A stretch of DNA of 64,000 nucleotides from Subtercola sp. Z020 (GTDB lineage: Bacteria > Actinomycetota > Actinomycetes > Actinomycetales > Microbacteriaceae). Position 1 is the stretch's first letter; each line of letters starts with the position of its first letter. Location: the NCBI RefSeq assembly GCF_002931235.1, contig NZ_PSTT01000071.1, forward strand, positions 62,001 to 126,000, written 5' to 3'. The notes beneath the pieces were generated by a model that saw only the letters and a list, made by a program, of their open reading frames with translations, was not told the DNA's origin and did no database searches. Shown piece by piece: positions 44,701 to 54,324 of the stretch. Position numbers and translations under genes: made by a program.

Positions 44701-44759
44701 GGTACTGCAGCTCTTCCGCAGTCACGCCCTCAAGAGGGTCAAATGATTCGGAGATGCTC

Positions 44760-46625
44760 GTGAATACCAGAAAAGCGTTCAAGCAGCAGGTCAGCCGGCG
44801 GGGGTTTCTCCTTTCGGGGGCCACACTCGGTCTCGGTGCTTCCTTGAGTCTTAATTCCGTCTTCGCCGGAGCGGAGAGCGCAGTAGCCGCAACGACGGTC
44901 AACTCAGCGGTGATCAAGGCTAGCGCTGTCTATGTGAATTTTCAGACCAGGGTAGCCTCGAGCTACGGTGTCTCGAAGACCATCGGTACGCTTGTATCGG
45001 GCGATGGTCTCATGTCGCCCGGCGGCACCAACATGATGGGGCCGTTTCTCCCCTTCCACGCCGGCGACCCTGCCACGAATACCGTCCCCATCGGGCTGGA
45101 ATGGCACGGTTCATCAGTGCCCAAGACCCTCGTTTCGTATACCGGCGATTCCATCAGGTACACCGGCAAGACCACGGCTTCCACGCAGTATCTCGGCGGG
45201 GTCAGAACGCAGACAGGAGTCGTGGCCCCTGGGCAGAGCGTGCTTCTGTCCTTCAACGCGGATTTTGTCTCCCTTACGGGCGACCCGAATGCCAGCATCC
45301 TCGTGCAGCTTCTTCGAAGCGACGGCACGACCCTGTACCAGCGTGCCTACAATGCCCAGGAGGAGGCGGGCATGCGGTGTATTGTGCGGCTCGTGGCCCC
45401 GCCCGGTGGAACAGAGAAGTACCGCATCGTCTTCATGGCGCTTGCGGGCAGTGCGGCCGCGAACCAGTCGGCCACCATCGACATCTCAAACATCTCGGTC
45501 ATTGCTGAACCAGCGGTTCCACGCATCGGCATTCGGTACGCAGCACCGAAGTATTCGCGTACGACCGTGCCCGTGAAGAACCTGTTGGTGAAGCCTGCGG
45601 TGGCCGCAGGCGAGTATTACCTCCTTGTTCGAACCGACGAGTTCGGCTGGGCGTCCGAAAGCGTCATGGTCTCGTCTACGGCCACTCAGATCGACGTCAA
45701 AACGGTCCTGGGTGCGACGGCAGACGTAACGGTACGCGAGTTGCTGTTCATCGCGCGATCGCGCTGGACGTCGGGATGGATGAGCAGCTTGTCGCCCACG
45801 GCATGGACGCCGCTGCTCTTCATGAACATCAACAACACGGCCGGTCAGTCACGCGTCGAGTCTCCCAACCGCATCGGGCGGGCAACCGGACTCGTCACGA
45901 CGTCGTCGGGTCCCGCTCCGGAGGATGACAACGCCTACCCGCTCGCCACGCTTGACGCTCCCCCTATCGAATCTGCCGCATTCGATTCAAACCGTCTCTC
46001 GTACCTATCCTTCACAACGGACAAGGGTGTGTATATCGGCGAGTTACCTTCTGAGCCTGTGCCGTCTCGGTCGGAGATCGGCTTCCGCAAATCAGTCGGC
46101 TTCGGACAGCACGTTTGGACGGCGTTCTCAGTACGTGCGATGACGACTCTCTCAGACAGTTCGGCTGCGAGGAAGGCGCTTCTGATGCAATTCCGGTACG
46201 TGAGAAACAAGACAGGAGACTCTAGTCAGCTTGGGCCCGACCTCGCTTTCGAGCAGCTGACGAACAATCGCTTCGTGCTTCACTATCGGACCGATAACGG
46301 CGTGCCGGTGCTGGCCGGAAAGAGCACGCCGGCCGGAATCACCACCGTCGAACTGGGGCCGTGGCCATATGTTCCCGGCGAGTGGCACAGAGTGGTTCTT
46401 CACACCGTATTCTCCGACACGGGGGGTGGATACCTCGGTTTCTGGCTTGATGGTACGCAGATCATCGACAAACCTGTCGCGATGGGCTATCGCAGGAATA
46501 TCGCCCCCAAGCTGCGCATCGGCTCCTACAAGTTCTCTGACTTCCCCAGTCAGGTCGAATTCCAGAACATCGAGACGGGTACGCGCGACCTCACCTCCCG
46601 CATCACCCGCCCGCTTCCCGTCTGA
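44760..46625 (+). CDS. Tat-exported polysaccharide-lyase-like protein
   Basis: The 621-residue protein has a twin-Arg signal (VSRRGFLLSGATLGLG) with cleavage expected after ...SAVAA. The middle is beta-rich and the C-terminal 200 residues show concanavalin-like/laminin-like strands: GQHVWTAFSVRAM, GEWHRVVLHTVFSDTGGGYLG in shortened form and WLDGTQIIDK, matching polysaccharide-lyase (PF14099-like) domains. I choose GTG 44760 because GGAG lies six bases upstream; ATG 44754 directly abuts that site. Located between polymerase and acyltransferase genes, it may trim or release EPS. Codon use is less GC-biased. Confidence 0.78.
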   Translation: MNTRKAFKQQVSRRGFLLSGATLGLGASLSLNSVFAGAESAVAATTVNSAVIKASAVYVNFQTRVASSYGVSKTIGTLVSGDGLMSPGGTNMMGPFLPFHAGDPATNTVPIGLEWHGSSVPKTLVSYTGDSIRYTGKTTASTQYLGGVRTQTGVVAPGQSVLLSFNADFVSLTGDPNASILVQLLRSDGTTLYQRAYNAQEEAGMRCIVRLVAPPGGTEKYRIVFMALAGSAAANQSATIDISNISVIAEPAVPRIGIRYAAPKYSRTTVPVKNLLVKPAVAAGEYYLLVRTDEFGWASESVMVSSTATQIDVKTVLGATADVTVRELLFIARSRWTSGWMSSLSPTAWTPLLFMNINNTAGQSRVESPNRIGRATGLVTTSSGPAPEDDNAYPLATLDAPPIESAAFDSNRLSYLSFTTDKGVYIGELPSEPVPSRSEIGFRKSVGFGQHVWTAFSVRAMTTLSDSSAARKALLMQFRYVRNKTGDSSQLGPDLAFEQLTNNRFVLHYRTDNGVPVLAGKSTPAGITTVELGPWPYVPGEWHRVVLHTVFSDTGGGYLGFWLDGTQIIDKPVAMGYRRNIAPKLRIGSYKFSDFPSQVEFQNIETGTRDLTSRITRPLPV

Positions 46626-46635
46626 CCGCCGACCC

Positions 46636-48783
46636 CTACGGGGCTGCCGCCGGCGATGGTGTGGAATTTGACAGCGCATCTGTCGGCAGGGTCGCCAAGG
46701 ACTGGGCGAAGAACTTGTCGAGAGTCGCAGAGAAGGTCGCTGTGAGATGGTTACCGTCCCTCCACATCAGAAGTCCGTCCATCACTGCAGGACAAAGATC
46801 GCCCGGGCAGATCGCGGGCGTGAGATCCAGAAGTGTCGAGCCCGGCGCAAGAGCGACTGCCCTCACTTCGGCACCGTTCTCGCGGAGCGTGTCCTTCTTT
46901 GAAAACATGCAGGATGAAAGAGTCGTCGTGTTCTTCGCGACACAATCAGGGATGAGAGTGTCGGGGCGCGGGGAATCGCGAATGGAGATGACGGGAATAC
47001 CCGCATCCAGAAGCGGCTTCCAGGCGGTGGCAAAACCGGCAGCCAGGCGGTCGCGCGCCTCTTCATTGTCCGATGTGCCGAAACCCGCCACGATGTAACG
47101 AGCTGTACCGACATAGACCGCATCCGGGTGATCTGCAAGAAGCTGGGCAGTGACCTTTGCCCCCCACTCAGTACACGAGTCGTAGGGGCCCTTGTCCAAC
47201 ACAACCGTGGCGGTCGAGAACGGGCAGGACGCCTTGGTGTAGGTCGTGAGTGTTCCGGAAGCCTGCGCAACAGCCTTCGCCAGACCCGGGGAGAACGCAG
47301 CGGCGTGAGAATCTCCCACCAGCGCGATGTTCGGCCCTGCGTCGCCGCCTTTCACGGCGCAGCCTCTGACTGTCGTCGACTCACTGTCCTGAAGGCAGGC
47401 GTTGCGCGGCAAGTCCGTCGACGCGGCCACAGGGGTGGGATCGATGCTCGAGAAAGAATTCACGGCGAGGTCCATAGACGGATTATCGAAAAGCAACTCC
47501 GCACCACGCTCAACCGCGGGCGGCGCGTCCGTCGCGACTGGTTTCACAACGGTGGCAGCAGAGTTCTCCTCTAGAGGAGGAACGAAAGGCACCGCGATAA
47601 TAATGAGGAGCGCTGCGACAATCGAAGCAAGTGAGGTCATCAAACCGAGTTTCAGGGGGGCGCCGTCCGATGCGTAGCTCGACTTGGACCAGTTGAGGAA
47701 GGGCGTCTCCACGAAGCGATAGCTCAGCCACGCCGGAATCACGGAGAAGGCACCGACAGCGAGGGCGAGAGGGAGGCTCAGCGTGCCGAACACGGCTGCT
47801 GCCAGCACCAGCATCGGCCAATGCCACAGGTACAACGAGTAGGAAATGGTTCCGATCCAGACCATCGGGCGCAAGCTGAGGACGACGGCCGGGCCGCGGT
47901 TGCCCGCGATCGGTCCGGCCCAGATGATCGCCGCAGTACCGAGAGTCGGTGCGAGCGCCGCATACCCCGGGAACGGCGTCGCCGTTGTGTAGAGCAGAGC
48001 CGATCCGAGGACGGCAACAACCCCGAGCCAGCCGACGATCGCTGCAAAGATTCTGGGTGCGACAGAGAGATGCCCGTGAAAGATCGCTAGACCGGCGCCG
48101 ATGGCCAATTCCCAGACGCGTGTCGTTGTGACGAAGTAGGCCGGCCCCGGATCAGTAGAAGTGAGGTAGATCGACCACCCGAGAGACGGCACCGCGACAA
48201 CAACGAAGGCGATGGCCAACAATTTTGCGCGAGATGCCGCCCGCCGTTTGGCGAGGAACAACACAATGATGAGCAAGAGAGGCCAGAACAGGTAGAACTG
48301 TTCCTCGACGGACAACGTCCAATAGTGCTGCAGCGGGCTGGGTGCCTGATCCCGGGCAAGGTAGTCGACGGAACTCCCTGCCAGCACCCAGTTCATGACG
48401 TAGAAGGAGCTCGCGACAGCGTCGCGACCCACTGCCACCCACCGAGTCATGGGGAGAACGAGAAGAGTGAGTCCCAGGACGGAGACAAGGGCCACCGTTG
48501 CGGCGGGCAGAATGCGAGCCGCTCGCCGGGTGTAGAACTCCTTGAGCGAGATTCGCCCCTTGCGTTCGTGCTCCTTAAGCAAGCTGCCGGTGATCAAGAA
48601 CCCCGAAATGACGAAAAATACGTCGACGCCTACGAAGCCGCCGACGAGCGGCTGGAAACCGACGTGGTAGAACAAAACGAGGAGTACCGCAACCGCGCGG
48701 ATTCCCTGGATGTCAAACCGCTTCGGAACCTCGGTCCTCAGCCGGCTTCCCGACCGTTCCGAACGAGGTTGTGCGCTTGCCAT
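46636..48783 (-). CDS. OafA-type acyltransferase with C-terminal SGNH domain (paralog 2)
   Basis: The 715-residue paralog of the 41200 gene has DIQGIRAVAVLLVLFYHVGF, FFVISGFLI, RRAARILPAA and QHYWTLSVEEQFYLFWP, multiple membrane helices to about residue 420, then an exported SGNH domain with VGDSHAAAFSPGL and DGNHLTATFSATL. GGGAG precedes ATG 48783 by six bases. It lies tail to tail with the lyase gene (10-base gap). Its DNA is less GC-rich than the wzx gene that follows on the same strand. Confidence 0.93.
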   Translation of the reverse strand: MASAQPRSERSGSRLRTEVPKRFDIQGIRAVAVLLVLFYHVGFQPLVGGFVGVDVFFVISGFLITGSLLKEHERKGRISLKEFYTRRAARILPAATVALVSVLGLTLLVLPMTRWVAVGRDAVASSFYVMNWVLAGSSVDYLARDQAPSPLQHYWTLSVEEQFYLFWPLLLIIVLFLAKRRAASRAKLLAIAFVVVAVPSLGWSIYLTSTDPGPAYFVTTTRVWELAIGAGLAIFHGHLSVAPRIFAAIVGWLGVVAVLGSALLYTTATPFPGYAALAPTLGTAAIIWAGPIAGNRGPAVVLSLRPMVWIGTISYSLYLWHWPMLVLAAAVFGTLSLPLALAVGAFSVIPAWLSYRFVETPFLNWSKSSYASDGAPLKLGLMTSLASIVAALLIIIAVPFVPPLEENSAATVVKPVATDAPPAVERGAELLFDNPSMDLAVNSFSSIDPTPVAASTDLPRNACLQDSESTTVRGCAVKGGDAGPNIALVGDSHAAAFSPGLAKAVAQASGTLTTYTKASCPFSTATVVLDKGPYDSCTEWGAKVTAQLLADHPDAVYVGTARYIVAGFGTSDNEEARDRLAAGFATAWKPLLDAGIPVISIRDSPRPDTLIPDCVAKNTTTLSSCMFSKKDTLRENGAEVRAVALAPGSTLLDLTPAICPGDLCPAVMDGLLMWRDGNHLTATFSATLDKFFAQSLATLPTDALSNSTPSPAAAP

Positions 48784-48854
48784 CGAAGACTCCCCAAGTC
48801 ATGTACGGGCCACCCTGCCCGCAAGACCCAGACTAGCCGAGTTGCAGCCGGCGC

Positions 48855-50342
48855 TCAGCGCCGCGCGCGCTTGGGCAGCAGGCTCACACCGTCGGCCACG
48901 AGCGACTTCCACACCCGGCGGTGCACGACGCGCATCACGAGCGCGAAGACCGCGAAGAAGATGACGGCGCCGACCACGATGCGCACGATCGGCAGCATCG
49001 GCACCAGGTAGAGCAGGGCGTACGGGATGATCGCCCAGAGCGACGCGTGGAAGGCCGGTGCGATCGCTCCCAGCTGGCTGCGGTAGCCCATTCCGACGAG
49101 CTTCTTCTGCAGGTGGAAGATCACCGGCGTGAGCAGGATGCCGGCGATCGTGTAGCCCACGGCCACACCGACGATGCCCCACGGCAGCCCGGCGATCATC
49201 CCGGCTATCTGCACGATCGCTGCGGCGATGTTGAACCTGAGGTGGATGTCGGAACGGTTCAGGCCGAGCAGCACGGGCGCATTCACGGCCGTGACGGCTT
49301 GCCGCGCGCCCGTCACCGAGAGCACCTGCAGAACGAGCACTGCCGGCAGCCAGGACGCCCCGAGGAAGAACCCGATCGTGTCCTCGGCCGAGACACCGAT
49401 GAAGGCCATCAGGGGGAAGGCGATGAAACTGATGCCGCGGGTGCTGCGGAGGATCAGCCGCGACACCTCGGCGTGGTTGTCGCGCACCCGCGAGATGGCG
49501 GGGAAGAGCACGCGGGTGACGACCTGGCCCACCATCTGGATCGGCGTCAGCAGCACCTTGTACGCGAGAGAGTAGTAGCCGAGTTGCTGCGAGCCGAAGA
49601 ACTTGCCCACCAGCACGTTGTCGATGTTGCGCGAGGCGAAGGCGATCAGGTTGCCGATGAAGACGCGCGTGCCGAAGCCGATGGAATCGCCGAGGGCACG
49701 CATCCGCAGGTTCGGCAGGGGCGGGCGGGCCGCGACGTACAGGATGATCGCCGCGAGCAGGTCGCTGGCCACCAGTTGCACGACGATGGCCCAGTAGCCG
49801 AAGCCGAGCAGTGCGGCGAGAATGCCGAGCACGCCGCCCAGAACCGCGGATCCGACATCCGAGTAGGCGATCGACTTGAAGTTGAGCGTGCGCATCAGCA
49901 GCATGCGCGGCACGATGGCGATCGACTTCAGAATGAGCCCGAGCGCCAGCACGGGCAGCACAGAGACGAGCTCAGGCGTGTTGAGGAAGCTCGCCACCGG
50001 CCCGGCGAGCGGAACAGTGACGAGGATGAAGACCACGGCGAGGCCGAGGTTCACGGTCGCGGCAGCACCAGCCGTGTCGCGGGTGATCTTCTTCTGGCTG
50101 ATCAGGGCGGCCGTGAGCCCCTGGTCGAGCAGCAGCGTGGTGAGCGCGATGTAGACGTTCGCCTGCGCCACGATGCCGTACGCCGTCGGGCCGAGCAGAC
50201 GGGCCAGGATGACCGAGGCGACCAGGATGATGCCCTGCCGCCCCACCAGCGCGATCGCGTTCCAGCGCACGCTGGTCGAGCCGGATCCGCCCGGAGCGTC
50301 GTCGTAGGAGTAGTCGGTGGCCGATCCCGGCGCCCGGCTCAC
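48855..50342 (-). CDS. Polysaccharide flippase (Wzx, MATE-like)
   Basis: The 495-residue membrane protein has about twelve to fourteen helices. The start at GTG 50342 overlaps the previous stop by four bases (GTGA); the frame is open further upstream inside the pyruvyl transferase gene. Wzx-type motifs are ILARLLGPTAYGIVAQANVYIAL, shown as ARLLGPTAYGIV, and SRNIDNVLVGKFFGSQQLGYYSLA, shown as NIDNVLVGKFFG. It should export the lipid-linked repeat unit. The C-terminus is short and basic. Confidence 0.92.
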   Translation of the reverse strand: MSRAPGSATDYSYDDAPGGSGSTSVRWNAIALVGRQGIILVASVILARLLGPTAYGIVAQANVYIALTTLLLDQGLTAALISQKKITRDTAGAAATVNLGLAVVFILVTVPLAGPVASFLNTPELVSVLPVLALGLILKSIAIVPRMLLMRTLNFKSIAYSDVGSAVLGGVLGILAALLGFGYWAIVVQLVASDLLAAIILYVAARPPLPNLRMRALGDSIGFGTRVFIGNLIAFASRNIDNVLVGKFFGSQQLGYYSLAYKVLLTPIQMVGQVVTRVLFPAISRVRDNHAEVSRLILRSTRGISFIAFPLMAFIGVSAEDTIGFFLGASWLPAVLVLQVLSVTGARQAVTAVNAPVLLGLNRSDIHLRFNIAAAIVQIAGMIAGLPWGIVGVAVGYTIAGILLTPVIFHLQKKLVGMGYRSQLGAIAPAFHASLWAIIPYALLYLVPMLPIVRIVVGAVIFFAVFALVMRVVHRRVWKSLVADGVSLLPKRARR

Positions 50343-51586
50343 GGCCTGGTACCCCCGGCGAGCGATCGGGCGAACGATTCGGCGGGCACGCTGGCCGACC
50401 TGCGCAGTTCGAGCAGTGCGTCGTCGGGGAGCACGGCGAGCGACGGGTCGGCGGCCAGCATCTCGATGCGGCTCTCGAGCCACTCGGGTGAGGCGTCTTC
50501 GATCTTCACCACGAAGTCGCCGAGCCCGATCGAGCGGAACAGTTCGAGGGTCTTGAACTCGTAGGCGATCGCGATCACCGGCCGTTTGGCGAGCAGCGCG
50601 AGGATCGCGAGGTGCATGCGCGTCGAGACGACCAGTTCACTCGCCAGCAGTTCGTCGACGAGTTCGAGCGGCCGGTGGAATCCCGTGTTCACATCGACGG
50701 GCGTGCCGGCGAAGATGCGGGCGGCCTCTTCGGAGTCGTCGTAGGAGTACGAGGGCACGCCCTGGCACGTCGAGAGGGCCGACACACTGAAGCCGAGCGA
50801 CGACAGCCGGTTCGCACCGGCGCGCATCATGGCCTCGTAGCCCGCGGTCGTGTCGAGCTCGCCGTCGACCCCGCGTGACCACTCGCGCACGCTCAGAATG
50901 GCGCGCTTCGCACCCTGTTCTCGAGCGGGATGCCCGGGGGCCTCCGGCACCGCGAGGGCGAAGACCGAGTCGGAGACGACCTCGCGCGGAAGCTCCTTCA
51001 TCCCGAGCCGGTTCCAGGAAGCGGCCGAACGCTCGTCGCGGAAGTAGACCTCGTCGATCAGCTCGGAGGCCTGGCGGATCGCGACCTCCGACCGCTCGCG
51101 GGTGAACGGGCCGAGCGACTGGGTCCAGAGCACGATGCGCTTGCCGTACGACTTCGCCAGCCGGAACTCGAGCACGCGCGGCGAGAAGTTGTAGTGGTCG
51201 ACGAGGTAGGTGCCGCCGCTGGAGATGATCACCTCGCAGGTGCGGAGCTCGCGGAGGCTCGTGCTGAAGCGACTCGACCGTACCAACGGCAGGTTCAGCG
51301 CGCGCATGAGCAGCGGGTTGCGGTCGATGACGCGGCGAACGAGAGCGTGGCGCACCCGCTGCAGCACGTTGCGCAGGCGGGCGGGTTCGCGCGGGGGCGA
51401 GACCGTGAGCTGCTGGAAGATCTTCCAGTTGGGGTAGAGCTTCGAGGTGACGGCCGCGTTCGAGTCGAAGGCGATCACGGTCAGGCTCTCGCCCGGCAGG
51501 GCTGCCGCCAGGGCATCGCCGATGGCCTCGAAGATCGCGGCATCGCCGGTGTTCGACAGAACTGCATTGGTGACGCCGATTTTCAC
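50339..51586 (-). CDS. Polysaccharide pyruvyl transferase family protein
   Basis: The 415-residue protein has N-terminal NTGDAAIFEAIGDAL, shown here as NTGDAAIFEAI, and a late STRMHLAILALLAKRPVIAIAYE block, the pyruvyl transferase (CsaB/WcaK) signature with the catalytic His. It would add a pyruvate ketal to a sugar residue of the EPS from phosphoenolpyruvate. It lies between a glycosyltransferase (28-base gap) and the flippase (four-base overlap) in a minus-strand operon. Confidence 0.92.
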   Translation of the reverse strand: MKIGVTNAVLSNTGDAAIFEAIGDALAAALPGESLTVIAFDSNAAVTSKLYPNWKIFQQLTVSPPREPARLRNVLQRVRHALVRRVIDRNPLLMRALNLPLVRSSRFSTSLRELRTCEVIISSGGTYLVDHYNFSPRVLEFRLAKSYGKRIVLWTQSLGPFTRERSEVAIRQASELIDEVYFRDERSAASWNRLGMKELPREVVSDSVFALAVPEAPGHPAREQGAKRAILSVREWSRGVDGELDTTAGYEAMMRAGANRLSSLGFSVSALSTCQGVPSYSYDDSEEAARIFAGTPVDVNTGFHRPLELVDELLASELVVSTRMHLAILALLAKRPVIAIAYEFKTLELFRSIGLGDFVVKIEDASPEWLESRIEMLAADPSLAVLPDDALLELRRSASVPAESFARSLAGGTRP

Positions 51587-51614
51587 GTCTGCTCCACTTT
51601 CATTGGGTCGGGGT

Positions 51615-52736
51615 TCACCGCGCGGAGTCGTACAACGACTCCAGTTTCTGGGTCTGTTTCACCAGATCGAAGTTCGAGGCGACATGGGCGGCCGCTGCCA
51701 GCCCCAGCGCCCTGGCCGCCACTTCGTCGCCGAGCAGGTGGTCGAGCGACGCCGCGAGGCCATCGACATCGTGCTCCGCGACGAGTATTCCCACTGTATC
51801 GGTCGACACCGCCTCGGGAATGCCCGAGTGCCGGGTGGAGACGACGGCGGTGCCGAGCGACATCGCCTCGACGAGCGCGATGGGCAGGCCTTCCCTGTCA
51901 CCGTTCGCCGCAGTCACGCTGGGCAGGGCGAAGATGCGCGATGCGCCGATCTCGCGGCGGACGGCCTCCTCCGACTGGCGGCCGAGGAACACGACGCGGT
52001 CGGTGAGGCCGAGCGTCGCGACCTGCGCGACGAGCGACTCCATCAGCGGCCCGTCGCCGATGATGCGGAGGGTCGCGTCTGAATGCTTTCCGGCCACCGC
52101 GGCGAACGCCGAGATGAGGTCGGCCGTGCCCTTCTTTTCCACGAGGCGGGCGACATGGATGATCTGCGGCGGCCTCGGCCACGGCGCGACGGCGAACAGC
52201 TCGGTGTCGACCCCGATGTAGTGCGTCAGCAGCTTGTTCTCCGGCAGCCCCAGCGCGAGCGCGCTCTGGCGGATCTGGTCGGAGACGCAGATCAGCAGCT
52301 CGGCGTGCGTGCCGAGGCTCAGCCGCCGCAGGGCGTAGTTGACCGCCATCGGGCGACGTGTCGCGATGAGCGCCTGCTTCGAGACGGTGACGTCCCGCCC
52401 GTGCAGGGTGACCACGAGCGGCACCTTCGCACTCTTCACTGCCCCCACCGCGTAGAGGCCGTCGGGGCCGAAGTGAGCGTGCACGATGTCGAGGTTCTGC
52501 TCGGCGACCAGGCGGTTCAGCGCGCGGGAGGTGCCGGTCATCCCGTACAGCGCATCGCCGACGGTGCCCACGCGGGAGGAGAGCGCGACGGCGTCGACCC
52601 CCTCCGGCCGGTCGGTGATGGCGCGACGGGCGATGAAGGTCGGCGAGTACCGCGAGAGCGCGCCGGCCTGGGCGCGGATGAACGTCTCGGAGGGTACGAA
52701 CAGGTTGTGCCGGAAGATGCCTGCGCGAGCCACCAC
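51615..52736 (-). CDS. Glycosyltransferase, GT4-like
   Basis: The 373-residue GT-B enzyme has VARAGIFRHNLFVPSETFIRAQ at the start, IIHVARLVEKKGTADLISAF, and NGDREGLPIALVEAMSLGTAVV (E-x7-E). The start is GTG 52736 (GGAGG ten bases upstream), sharing one base with the stop of the sugar-transferase gene; a second GTG at 52733 is possible. Sugar donor and acceptor unknown. Confidence 0.9.
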   Translation of the reverse strand: MVARAGIFRHNLFVPSETFIRAQAGALSRYSPTFIARRAITDRPEGVDAVALSSRVGTVGDALYGMTGTSRALNRLVAEQNLDIVHAHFGPDGLYAVGAVKSAKVPLVVTLHGRDVTVSKQALIATRRPMAVNYALRRLSLGTHAELLICVSDQIRQSALALGLPENKLLTHYIGVDTELFAVAPWPRPPQIIHVARLVEKKGTADLISAFAAVAGKHSDATLRIIGDGPLMESLVAQVATLGLTDRVVFLGRQSEEAVRREIGASRIFALPSVTAANGDREGLPIALVEAMSLGTAVVSTRHSGIPEAVSTDTVGILVAEHDVDGLAASLDHLLGDEVAARALGLAAAAHVASNFDLVKQTQKLESLYDSAR

Positions 52737-54238
52737 TAGTAGGCGCCCTCCGAGGCAAGAACGGCCCTCGCCGTCTTCCACAGAATGAGCAGGTCGCCCG
52801 TCATCGACCAGTTCTCGACGTAGTACAGGTCGAGACGAACCGAATCCTCCCACGAGAGGTCGGAGCGGCCGCTGACCTGCCAGAGGCCCGTGATGCCGGG
52901 CTTCACGAGGAAGCGGCGGTGCACGTGGGTCTCGTACTGCTCGACCTCGCGCTGGATCGGCGGGCGCGGGCCCACGATCGACATGCTGCCGCCGAAGACG
53001 TTGAACAGCTGCGGGAGTTCATCGATGCTGTAGCGCCGCAGGAACTTGCCGATCGGCGTCACGCGGGGGTCGTTGGCCATCTTGAAAAGGATCGTGTTGC
53101 CCTCGGTGCGTTCGGCGCTCTCGAGTCCGGCGAGCCGGGCTTCGGCATCGACGACCATCGAGCGGAACTTCAGCATGTTGAAGCGCGAACCGTTCAAACC
53201 GATGCGCTCCTGCTTGAAGAACACGTCGCCGGGGGTGCTGAGGCGCACCCCGATCGCGACCACCACGAGAAGGGGCGACAGGATCAGGATGAGGATCGAC
53301 GAGAGCACGATGTCGGTGGCGCGCTTGGCGAACCGCTTGCCGCCCGCGTAGCGCGGCGTCTCCACATGGATGAGCGGCAGGCCTGCGACAGGCCGGGTGT
53401 GGATGCGCGGACCACCGATGTCGGTGAGCGACGGCGCCACCACGAGGTGCTGCCGGCCGGGCTCGAGGCTCCAGCTCAGCTCACGGATCTTCTCGGGCGC
53501 CAGTTCGTCGCTCGAGGTGATGACCACCGTGTCAGCGCCGCAGGTGAGCATGGCGGCCTTCAGGTGGTCGATGTTGCCGAACACCGGAATGTCGGTGTCG
53601 GGCAGGTACCCCGCGACCAGCCCGCTCGGCACGCAGGCGCCGACGACTCGGTAGCCGGCTTGGGGCTGGCGGGCCAGTTCCCGGGCGATGTGCGAGGCGC
53701 TGGCGCTCGAACCGACCAACAGCACGCGCGAGCTGTAGAGCCCCGCTTTGCGCTGCAGGCTGAGCCAGCGACGCCACACGCTCCGCGAGAGCACGAGCAG
53801 GATGAGGCCGAGCGGCAGCGAGACGATGATGTACCCGCGGGCGAGGTCGACCTGGGTCAGGAAGGCAACGATGGCCACGAGGCCGAAGAGGCGGAGCGTG
53901 GCATCCGCGATCTGCTTGTACTCGGCAGAACCGGTGCCGACGATGCGGTACTCACGGGTGCCGTAGATGCTGAGCGCCAGCATCCAGGCGGCGATCAGCA
54001 CGAGCGAGACGAGGGTGTAGCTGAGGACGAGGTTGGTGGTGCCGGCGACGGCGGGCTTCACGAGGTTCGCACCGAACCACAGGAACTGGGTACCGAAGAC
54101 AGCCACGACCACGACCACCAGGTCGTTCAGAATCAGCCTCGACGCATAGACCACCCGCCAGTCGCGGCTCGTCCGTTTCGTCCCGCCTTCTGCCTTCATC
54201 TCGTTCTGTGTCAAGATCGGCACTTCTTCTTGGATCAT
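52736..54238 (-). CDS. Undecaprenyl-phosphate sugar-1-phosphate transferase (priming enzyme)
   Basis: The 500-residue protein of the WbaP/WcaJ type has four N-terminal membrane helices, a CoA-binding-like central domain (LLVGSSASASHIARELA), a further helix KRATDIVLSSILILILSP, and the catalytic domain with FKQERIGLNG, MLKFRSMVVDAE and PGITGLWQVSGRSD. It should start the repeat unit on undecaprenyl phosphate. I choose ATG 54238; the open frame extends upstream across a TATACAT sequence that looks like a promoter -10, so the TTG at 54295 is unlikely. Confidence 0.93.
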   Translation of the reverse strand: MIQEEVPILTQNEMKAEGGTKRTSRDWRVVYASRLILNDLVVVVVAVFGTQFLWFGANLVKPAVAGTTNLVLSYTLVSLVLIAAWMLALSIYGTREYRIVGTGSAEYKQIADATLRLFGLVAIVAFLTQVDLARGYIIVSLPLGLILLVLSRSVWRRWLSLQRKAGLYSSRVLLVGSSASASHIARELARQPQAGYRVVGACVPSGLVAGYLPDTDIPVFGNIDHLKAAMLTCGADTVVITSSDELAPEKIRELSWSLEPGRQHLVVAPSLTDIGGPRIHTRPVAGLPLIHVETPRYAGGKRFAKRATDIVLSSILILILSPLLVVVAIGVRLSTPGDVFFKQERIGLNGSRFNMLKFRSMVVDAEARLAGLESAERTEGNTILFKMANDPRVTPIGKFLRRYSIDELPQLFNVFGGSMSIVGPRPPIQREVEQYETHVHRRFLVKPGITGLWQVSGRSDLSWEDSVRLDLYYVENWSMTGDLLILWKTARAVLASEGAY

Positions 54239-54295
54239 GCTCCCCCACAGACTGCGCGGAACCGTGCTGCGGCTCACGCTCATCCTCGGAATCAA

Positions 54296-54302
54296 ATGTA
54301 TA
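54296..54302 (-). promoter_or_regulatory. Candidate -10 element (TATACAT) for the priming-transferase operon
   Basis: TATACAT on the minus strand lies about 58 bases before the chosen ATG of the priming transferase and 23 bases after the end of BY-kinase 3. It is the most AT-rich point in this interval; no convincing -35 is seen. Confidence 0.35.
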
Positions 54303-54324
54303 ACACTGCCCCGCGGTAGCCAGC

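Noticed and set aside
48921-50564. 547-codon plus-strand frame opposite the flippase
   Set aside because: Composition is His/Asp/Arg/Gln-rich with no pattern, whereas the minus strand encodes regular membrane helices.
54239-54295. Longer start (TTG 54295) for the priming transferase
   Set aside because: It would place a TATACAT promoter-like element right at the start codon and adds residues without similarity.
52919-54319. 466-codon plus-strand frame opposite the priming transferase
   Set aside because: Antisense to a protein with clear catalytic motifs; no ribosome-binding site or domain.
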